Source: RFXV01 sp038150465 (GTDB lineage: Bacteria; Bacteroidota; Bacteroidia; Flavobacteriales; Schleiferiaceae). Taken from it: a stretch of 11,228 bases of DNA. Where the stretch lies: contig JAYOTP010000046.1 in NCBI GenBank assembly GCA_038150465.1, positions 1-11,228 of the forward strand, read 5' to 3'. Each line of letters begins with the position of its first letter. Position 1 is the first letter of the stretch. The notes under the pieces were generated by a model. That model worked only from the letters and a program-made list of their open reading frames with translations, had not been told where the DNA came from and searched no databases. Positions 7,158 through 11,228 of the stretch are shown one piece after another. Position numbers and translations under genes: made by a program.

Positions 7158-8352
7158 GTTCTGCCAATACAGATGTAAGCACCCGGGTCATGGTGGCGCA
7201 GAGTTCGTCCATCTCTTTTTCGCTCCAGGTGACCTTGATCCCCAAAGACATCAGACGTCCGATGGAGTGCTGGGTCTGGGGCAAGTGCAAATTGGCATAG
7301 TCCTGAGGGGCGCCCAGGTGGTGTATGGCCATTTTGAAGGGAGACTTCAATGCCTTCAAATGTTCCCACTGATTGATGAAGTGGTACTGATTGGTGAACC
7401 AATAATTCACACCCACTCCTGCCTTGCCCAATTCAACTGCGGCCTTTTCAGCCAGCGGCTGATCGGGCATGAAGAAATTCAAAAATGTTCCGCTGTCTCC
7501 CTCCGCATCGGGCATAGGACGGAAACTCAGCCCTTCAATGGCAGACAGGCGCGATTTGATGTAGGCTTTGTTCGCCCGCTTGGCATTGCGAATGCGATCG
7601 ATCTTACGCATTTGCGCCAGTCCAACGGCCGCATGCAGTTCGCTGATCCTGAAATTCGTGCCCAATATCGGGTGCTGTTCCATCCCACGATTGTCTCCAA
7701 TATGGTCGTGTCCGTGGTCTGAGAACTGCTGAATGTGATCGTATACCTCCTTCTCATTGGTCACACAAAGACCTCCTTCCCCTGCTGTCACGATCTTGAA
7801 GAAGTCAAATGAATACGCGCCGGCCTTTCCAAACAAGCCCACTGACTTCCCCTTGTAAAACGCCCCAAGGGCCTGTCCGGCATCTTCGATCAGCGTAAGA
7901 CCTCTTCGCTCGCAGACTTCCATGATGGCATCCATGTCGGCCGCGGCACCGCACATGTGAACAAGCAGAACACCTTTGGTATTCGGTGTGATGACCTGCT
8001 CGATTCCTTCAGCTGTCAGGCAGAGATTGTCATCGACTTCGGCAAATACCGGCAGACCGCCACCGAGAAGAACGCCCTCGATCGTGGCGATGTAGGTAAA
8101 AGGAGGAACGATGATCTCGTCGCCAAAGCCCAATCCAGAGGCCGCCATGACGGCTGCCACCGCCGTGGATCCACTGCTCACTGCATGGGCATGAGCAGCG
8201 CCAGTGAAAGTGCATACCTCTGCCTCAAGGTCCCTGGCCTTCCAGTGTCCCTGACGCATGGCGTCGTGATTGTAGCGGAACAAACAGCCCGTTTCCAGCA
8301 CATCGTTCACCTCTTTGCGTTCTTCCGCACCAAATAGATCCATTCCTGGCAT
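7150..8352 (-). CDS. kdnA: PLP aminotransferase KdnA (DegT/DnrJ/EryC1/StrS family)
   Basis: Predicted to transfer an amino group, by the Shewanella precedent from glutamate, onto the C8 aldehyde made by KdnB, giving 8-amino-3,8-dideoxy-manno-octulosonate. From ATG 8352 the protein has 400 residues. DegT-family features are the phosphate-binding SSGSTAVAAV at 59-68, the PLP-ring contact Asp157 in LIEDAGQALG, and Lys186 in YSFDFFKIVTAGEGG as the Schiff-base lysine. Then come SDHGHDHIG at 211-219 and NFRISELHAAVGLAQ at 233-247. The family also makes other amino sugars, but the pairing with kdnB and kdsB points to KdnA. A TTG start seven codons earlier (8373) is unlikely because that codon lies inside the -7 promoter box 8378-8371. 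ATG 8352 gives MPGMDLFG, the expected N-terminus. First gene of the six-gene operon. Confidence 0.9.
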   Translation of the reverse strand: MPGMDLFGAEERKEVNDVLETGCLFRYNHDAMRQGHWKARDLEAEVCTFTGAAHAHAVSSGSTAVAAVMAASGLGFGDEIIVPPFTYIATIEGVLLGGGLPVFAEVDDNLCLTAEGIEQVITPNTKGVLLVHMCGAAADMDAIMEVCERRGLTLIEDAGQALGAFYKGKSVGLFGKAGAYSFDFFKIVTAGEGGLCVTNEKEVYDHIQQFSDHGHDHIGDNRGMEQHPILGTNFRISELHAAVGLAQMRKIDRIRNAKRANKAYIKSRLSAIEGLSFRPMPDAEGDSGTFLNFFMPDQPLAEKAAVELGKAGVGVNYWFTNQYHFINQWEHLKALKSPFKMAIHHLGAPQDYANLHLPQTQHSIGRLMSLGIKVTWSEKEMDELCATMTRVLTSVLAEHA

Positions 8353-8370
8353 AGCGATCGAATTAAGGCA

Positions 8371-8378
8371 CAAAAATA
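8371..8378 (-). promoter_or_regulatory. -7 box of the kdnA operon promoter (TATTTTTG)
   Basis: Read on the minus strand, 8378-8371 is TATTTTTG, a full match to the Bacteroidota -7 consensus TAnnTTTG. Transcription would begin near 8364, leaving a leader of roughly a dozen bases before ATG 8352. The -33 region has only a weak TTAAC near 8399-8395, so the promoter may need an activator or be modest. It is the only good candidate for the whole kdnA-to-LysM gene string. Confidence 0.6.
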
Positions 8379-8381
8379 GGG

Positions 8382-8389
8382 TAAGTTTG
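8382..8389 (+). promoter_or_regulatory. -7 box of the kdsB promoter (TAAGTTTG)
   Basis: Plus-strand TAAGTTTG fits TAnnTTTG exactly and lies back-to-back with the kdnA box, three bases apart. A start near 8396 would give kdsB a leader of about 13 nt before ATG 8409. A weak TTAAG at 8363-8367 sits at about the -33 distance. No Shine-Dalgarno sequence precedes the ATG, which is normal in this phylum. Confidence 0.6.
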
Positions 8390-8408
8390 AGGCCGTTAAG
8401 CCTGTTCG

Positions 8409-9158
8409 ATGAATGCGATCGGAATCATACCTGCACGTTTTGCCTCCACCCGCCTTCCGGGTAAGCCACTAGAGGACATCCACGGAAAACCCATGATCCA
8501 ATGGGTGTACGAACGGGCATCCACACGCCTCGAGTCCGTTTATGTAGCCACAGACGATGAACGCATCCAGAGCGCAGTACATTCCTTTGGCGGTAAGGCC
8601 ATCATGACCCAACCCGATCATGTGAACGGCAGCAGCCGCTGCTGGGAGGCCTTTCAAAAGATCAGCGCCGATACAGGAGAACACTTTGATGTCGTCTTGA
8701 ATATCCAGGGAGACGAACCCATGATCGAGCCCGAACTGCTCAGCGGACTGGTGGCTTCTTTTGAAAACAAGGAAGTGGAAATGGCCACATTGGTGAGTCC
8801 GGTGCGGGACAATCGAGACCTACTCAATGAGAGCGAGGCTTTCGTTGTCATGGACAAAGTTCAAAATGCTCTGTACTTCAGTCGTTCGGTCATTCCGTAC
8901 GTAAAGGAAGTCAAGCGATCGAACTGGTTGGAATCTGCGCGTTTCCATCGGCATCTGGGTTTATATGCCTATGCGCCGCATGCCTTGAAGGCCTTTCAGG
9001 AAATGGAGGTCAGTGCACTGGAGATGGCGGAAGGACTCGAACAGAACAGATGGCTGGAGAACGGAAGGAAAATTCGATGCGTCCTTGCAGAAAGCCAAAG
9101 CATTCCTGTAGACACCCTCATCGATCTGGAGCGGGTGCGGGAGCTTATGTCGGAATGA
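8409..9158 (+). CDS. kdsB: CMP-Kdo/CMP-Kdo8N cytidylyltransferase
   Basis: This cytosolic enzyme couples an octulosonate sugar to CMP from CTP, providing the donor for the first inner-core sugar on lipid A. The 249 residues are the standard length. The N-terminal nucleotide-binding signature IIPARFASTRLPGKPL spans 6-21, YVATDD is at 45-50, the Mg-binding QGDEPMI is at 100-106, and FSRSVIP is at 158-163+. RHLGLYAY, with the conserved His182, is at 181-188, and PVDTLIDL with Asp235 at 233-240. The usual SGT(D/E)R segment reads NGSSR at 73-77, a change in a loop near the active site. With kdnA and kdnB transcribed divergently from the same 56-bp gap, the natural substrate is probably Kdo8N, as in Shewanella; this is inference. 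Its last 14 bp overlap tail-to-tail with the small gene on the other strand. Confidence 0.95.
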   Translation: MNAIGIIPARFASTRLPGKPLEDIHGKPMIQWVYERASTRLESVYVATDDERIQSAVHSFGGKAIMTQPDHVNGSSRCWEAFQKISADTGEHFDVVLNIQGDEPMIEPELLSGLVASFENKEVEMATLVSPVRDNRDLLNESEAFVVMDKVQNALYFSRSVIPYVKEVKRSNWLESARFHRHLGLYAYAPHALKAFQEMEVSALEMAEGLEQNRWLENGRKIRCVLAESQSIPVDTLIDLERVRELMSE

Positions 9159-9408
9159 CCTGGAAGGTCTCGCTCTGCAGCTCCATGCCATTGAACTGAA
9201 GCCAGATCTGGTAGGCTCCATAGGTCAAAGTGGCGATATTCAACGGATAGTTTTTTCGTTCAGGCCTCATCTTGAGTTCCATGAGCGGTTCACCGATACA
9301 ACGCCTAAGACCTAGGGTGTATCCTACGTCGGGCACTTCGGCTCGAATGACAACTTCCTTATCACCTCGCTCCAACCGCAGATCGTATTCTTTTTTCAAA
9401 TTATCCAT
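9145..9408 (-). CDS. Small protein of unknown function, 87 residues
   Basis: I do not recognise this gene. From ATG 9408 it encodes MDNLKKEYDLRLERGDKEV and continues to 87 residues, ending in ETFQVIPT (stop TAA 9147-9145). There is no signal peptide, membrane segment or Cys-based metal motif. Alternating hydrophobic and polar stretches (EVVIRAEV, IATLTYGAYQIWLQFNG, ETFQVI) suggest an all-beta, Ig-like fold of the sort used as small adaptor or C-terminal domains. A real gene is supported by its own perfect TAnnTTTG box 16 bp upstream and by coding-like composition. An upstream in-frame TTG (9426) would add six residues but lies inside that promoter box, so ATG 9408 is preferred. It converges on kdsB with a 14-bp overlap, so the two transcripts may interfere. 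It is separated from the E1 gene by 198 bp. Confidence 0.65.
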   Translation of the reverse strand: MDNLKKEYDLRLERGDKEVVIRAEVPDVGYTLGLRRCIGEPLMELKMRPERKNYPLNIATLTYGAYQIWLQFNGMELQSETFQVIPT

Positions 9409-9606
9409 GTCAGAAATAACTTTCAAAAATATTGCCTAAAAATACATCAGGAAAAAAGGGAAAATGAGAGAGTCTCGTGAGTCTTTCAAAGGGTTATCCA
9501 TAGCGTTATTCACAATATTGAATGCTCAAAAAAGATAGTGAAGACATAATAAAACAGCGCAGAATGGCGAAACACTGTTACATAAAATACTGAGTGTTTT
9601 GTAGGT
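9409..9606. other. AT-rich spacer with DnaA-box-like nonamers and hairpins
   Basis: This 198-bp spacer lies between the small gene and the E1 gene, both on the minus strand, and is much more AT-rich than the coding sequence around it. It contains the small-gene promoter box (9424-9431), two tandem DnaA-box-like nonamers (TTATCCATA at 9494-9502 and TTATTCACA at 9506-9514), and inverted repeats next to the E1 stop (9570-9599 and 9586-9614). The frame at 9510-9731 on the minus strand runs over the end of the E1 gene and is not credible. No RNA gene was recognised. Confidence 0.5.
9424..9431 (-). promoter_or_regulatory. -7 box upstream of the small gene (TATTTTTG)
   Basis: The minus strand reads TATTTTTG at 9431-9424, identical to the kdnA box and a full TAnnTTTG match. 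The predicted start near 9417 gives a short leader to ATG 9408. AT-rich sequence lies upstream (a second TATTTTTA ends about 6 bp before it), with no clear -33 TTG, so support is moderate. Confidence 0.5.
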
Positions 9607-9614
9607 TCAGTATT
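9586..9614 (-). terminator. Weak hairpin overlapping the E1 stop codon
   Basis: AATACTGA at 9586-9593 and TCAGTATT at 9607-9614 are perfect 8-bp inverted arms around a 13-nt loop. In the E1 transcript the stem straddles the TGA stop (9609-9607) and is followed by a short TTTAT stretch. The stem is AT-rich and the U-tract short, so termination would be weak. An alternative stem, AAACACT/AGTGTTT at 9570-9576 and 9593-9599, overlaps it. Confidence 0.3.
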
Positions 9615-11228
9615 GCAATAATTTTTCAATGGACCTTTCGAGGCGGGCCGAAGCCAAAAATCCGGCCTCGAGTTCTGCAGCAAAGGGCACAGGAAGATCT
9701 TCTGAACCAAGGCGCAGCACGGGCGCATCAAGGGATTGGAAATTCTCCTCCTGCAAAACAGCAGCGATCTCCCCTCCTATTCCTCCGGTGAGCACGTCTT
9801 CATGCAGCACCAATACGCGTCCGGTCCTTCGCACACTTTCGTGCAGAGTCTCCCAATCGATCGGCGCAAGACTTCTCAGGTCGATGAGTTCAGCATCCCA
9901 ATCATCATGCTTGGACAACACATCCAATGCCCAATGCACGCCCATCCCATAGGTNNNNNNNNNNNNNNNNNNNNNNNNNNNNNNNNNNNNNNNNNNNNNN
10001 NNNNNNNNNNNNNNNNNNNNNNNNNNNNNNNNNNNNNNNNNNNNNNNNNNNNNNATGGCCGATTCGCAAAGCGGCGTATTGCGTACCCGCTCGGGTCCGT
10101 AGCGTTCCTGCAAACCTTCGGTGGCCTTGAACACACCTCCATAGGCCCCGATGTCCTGGCCCATGAGAATAAGTTCCGGGTGCGCCTCCATGGACTGATC
10201 CAATGCCTCCGAGATGGCATCCAAAAGACGCATCTCCCGTTTGCTTCCTTCGGGCGGCTGGGGGACTGTTTCTGTATCAGCAAAGAGATCGGCACGCTCC
10301 TTCTCCAGATCGAACACCGGACGATCTTCTGCATCGGCTGCATCGAGGGCAGCTTGGATCTCTTGCTTCAATTTCGACCGGATCTGCTCGATCTTTTCCG
10401 CATCGATCAAGCCTTCTTCGAGAAGATGCTTCTCATAGGATTCCACAGGATCTTTTGTGGCCCACTTTTCCTGAAGACCTTCCGGATAATATTTGGTTCC
10501 GCTGGCCTCCTCATGCCCGCGCATGCGAAAGGTCAGACACTCGATCAGGACTGGTTCAGGGCGTGAGCGGATCTCTTCGGCCAGATTCTGGACCGTTGCA
10601 AACACTTCAAGGAGATTGTTGCCATCTACCTGGGCCGTTCTCATGCCGTAGCCAATGCCCTTATCGATGAATTGCTTGCAGCGGAATTGTTCGGAGGATG
10701 GCGTGCTCAATCCCCATTGATTGTTCTCCACCACGAATAGCACTGGGAGCTGCCATACGGCCGCTGTATTCAGGGCTTCGTGAAAATCGCCCTCACTGGC
10801 CCCTCCGTCTCCGGTGAAGACCAGAACGGCTTTTTCTTCCCTTCGAACTTTGTGCGAAAGCGCAATACCATCGGCCACGCCCAGCTGAGGGCCCAAATGG
10901 GAGATCATTCCCGCAATATGGTGTTCTGGGCTTCCAAAATGGAAACTCCGGTCGCGTCCGTTGGTGAAGCCTCCTTTCTTTCCCTGGAATTGTTTGAACA
11001 AGCGGTCGAGCGGGATGCCCCGCGCGGTGAACACGCCCAAATTCCTGTGCATGGTGCATAGGAATTCATCCGGTTGCATGGCTGCCGCACAGCCCACACT
11101 GATGGCTTCCTGTCCGTAGCCGCTGAACCATTTGGAAATTCGTCCCTGCCTCAGCAGGATCAGCATTTTCTCTTCTATCAGCCGGGGCAGGAGCAGTTGC
11201 TCGTAGAGGTCCAGTTTCTTTTCAGTGC
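9607..11228 (-). CDS. 2-oxo acid dehydrogenase E1, fused alpha-beta subunits (5' end outside window, internal gap)
   Basis: This is the thiamine-diphosphate-dependent E1 component of a branched-chain 2-oxo acid or pyruvate dehydrogenase complex: it decarboxylates the oxo acid and passes the acyl group to the E2 lipoyl domain. The frame enters at the right edge with LDLYEQLLLPRLIEEKMLI, just short of the usual N-terminus, so the ATG at 11166 is internal. Counting from the first codon in the window, the E1-alpha part covers about 1-320, with the ThDP motif from GDG at 139-141 to Asn168/Asn169 (VVENNQWGL) and the FRMRGHEEASG loop after it. The E1-beta part starts near 330 (RLLDAISEALDQ) and includes RNTPLCESA. 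It is then broken by 100 N and resumes at TYGMGVHWALDVLSKHDD through the transketolase C-terminal domain (VLHEDVLTGGIGGEIAAVL) to TGA 9609-9607. The one-chain fusion is common in Bacteroidota. Substrate choice between branched-chain acids and pyruvate is not settled by the sequence. Confidence 0.92.
   Translation of the reverse strand, partial: TEKKLDLYEQLLLPRLIEEKMLILLRQGRISKWFSGYGQEAISVGCAAAMQPDEFLCTMHRNLGVFTARGIPLDRLFKQFQGKKGGFTNGRDRSFHFGSPEHHIAGMISHLGPQLGVADGIALSHKVRREEKAVLVFTGDGGASEGDFHEALNTAAVWQLPVLFVVENNQWGLSTPSSEQFRCKQFIDKGIGYGMRTAQVDGNNLLEVFATVQNLAEEIRSRPEPVLIECLTFRMRGHEEASGTKYYPEGLQEKWATKDPVESYEKHLLEEGLIDAEKIEQIRSKLKQEIQAALDAADAEDRPVFDLEKERADLFADTETVPQPPEGSKREMRLLDAISEALDQSMEAHPELILMGQDIGAYGGVFKATEGLQERYGPERVRNTPLCESAXXXXXXXXXXXXXXXXXXXXXXXXXXXXXXXXXXTYGMGVHWALDVLSKHDDWDAELIDLRSLAPIDWETLHESVRRTGRVLVLHEDVLTGGIGGEIAAVLQEENFQSLDAPVLRLGSEDLPVPFAAELEAGFLASARLERSIEKLLQY
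9955..10054. other. Assembly gap of exactly 100 N inside the E1-beta region
   Basis: The run is exactly 100 N, the standard placeholder for a scaffold gap of unknown size. The coding frame matches on both sides only because one base plus 33 codons happens to equal 100. From the position in the E1-beta domain (after CESA, before TYGMGVHW), the family needs about 145 residues here, so the true gap should be near 435 bp. Confidence 0.95.

Noticed and set aside
8353..8373. TTG start adding seven residues to KdnA
   Set aside because: The codon falls inside the TATTTTTG promoter box, and the ATG at 8352 gives the expected MPGMDLFG start.
9409..9426. TTG start adding six residues to the small protein
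   Set aside because: The TTG overlaps the -7 box 9431-9424; ATG 9408 fits the promoter better.
9736..10566. 276-codon plus-strand frame through the N gap
   Set aside because: It is open partly because N codons cannot be stops, and it is antisense to the well-supported E1 gene.

Overview
The window looks like a draft-assembly piece of a Bacteroidota chromosome, probably Flavobacteriales-like, of moderate GC. Four things suggest this: -7 promoter boxes of the Bacteroidota type TAnnTTTG; bshC of the bacillithiol pathway; a 2-oxo acid dehydrogenase E1 with alpha and beta parts fused in one chain; and a secreted protein whose N-terminus resembles the LamG-type surface proteins common in this phylum. 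No tRNA, rRNA, CRISPR array, transposase or phage gene was seen. A run of exactly 100 N (9955-10054) marks an assembly gap inside the E1 gene.

Layout, left to right. The minus strand opens with the first 60 codons of a secreted LamG-like protein, cut by the window edge (1-182). A 179-bp spacer follows, holding two interlocked palindromes. A tightly packed minus-strand gene string comes next, given here in transcription order from 8352 down to 362: kdnA, kdnB, bshC, a TauE/SafE-type membrane transporter, guaA, and a LysM protein with a periplasmic-binding-like C-terminal domain. Neighbouring genes overlap (8 bp, ATGA, TGATG, then a 52-bp gap, then ATGA), so the six genes look like one operon. 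The 56-bp gap upstream of kdnA carries back-to-back -7 boxes and fires kdsB on the plus strand in the opposite direction. A small unknown gene (9145-9408, minus) converges on kdsB and overlaps its tail by 14 bp. After an AT-rich spacer of about 200 bp, the right end is filled by the fused E1 gene on the minus strand, which runs off the window.

How the genes fit together. KdnB oxidises the C8 alcohol of Kdo, KdnA transaminates the product to 8-amino-3,8-dideoxy-manno-octulosonate (Kdo8N), and KdsB activates the sugar as its CMP derivative for lipopolysaccharide inner-core assembly. The cassette therefore predicts that this organism puts Kdo8N, not plain Kdo, in its outer membrane. This chemistry is described from Shewanella. 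The trailing operon genes serve low-molecular-weight thiol synthesis (bshC), possible sulfur-compound or anion export (TauE/SafE), GMP synthesis (guaA) and, by domain content, the cell wall (LysM protein). The coding content is mostly recognisable. The less explained parts are the small 87-residue protein, the role of the LysM/binding-fold protein, the non-coding palindromes and the changed substrate-loop motif of KdsB.
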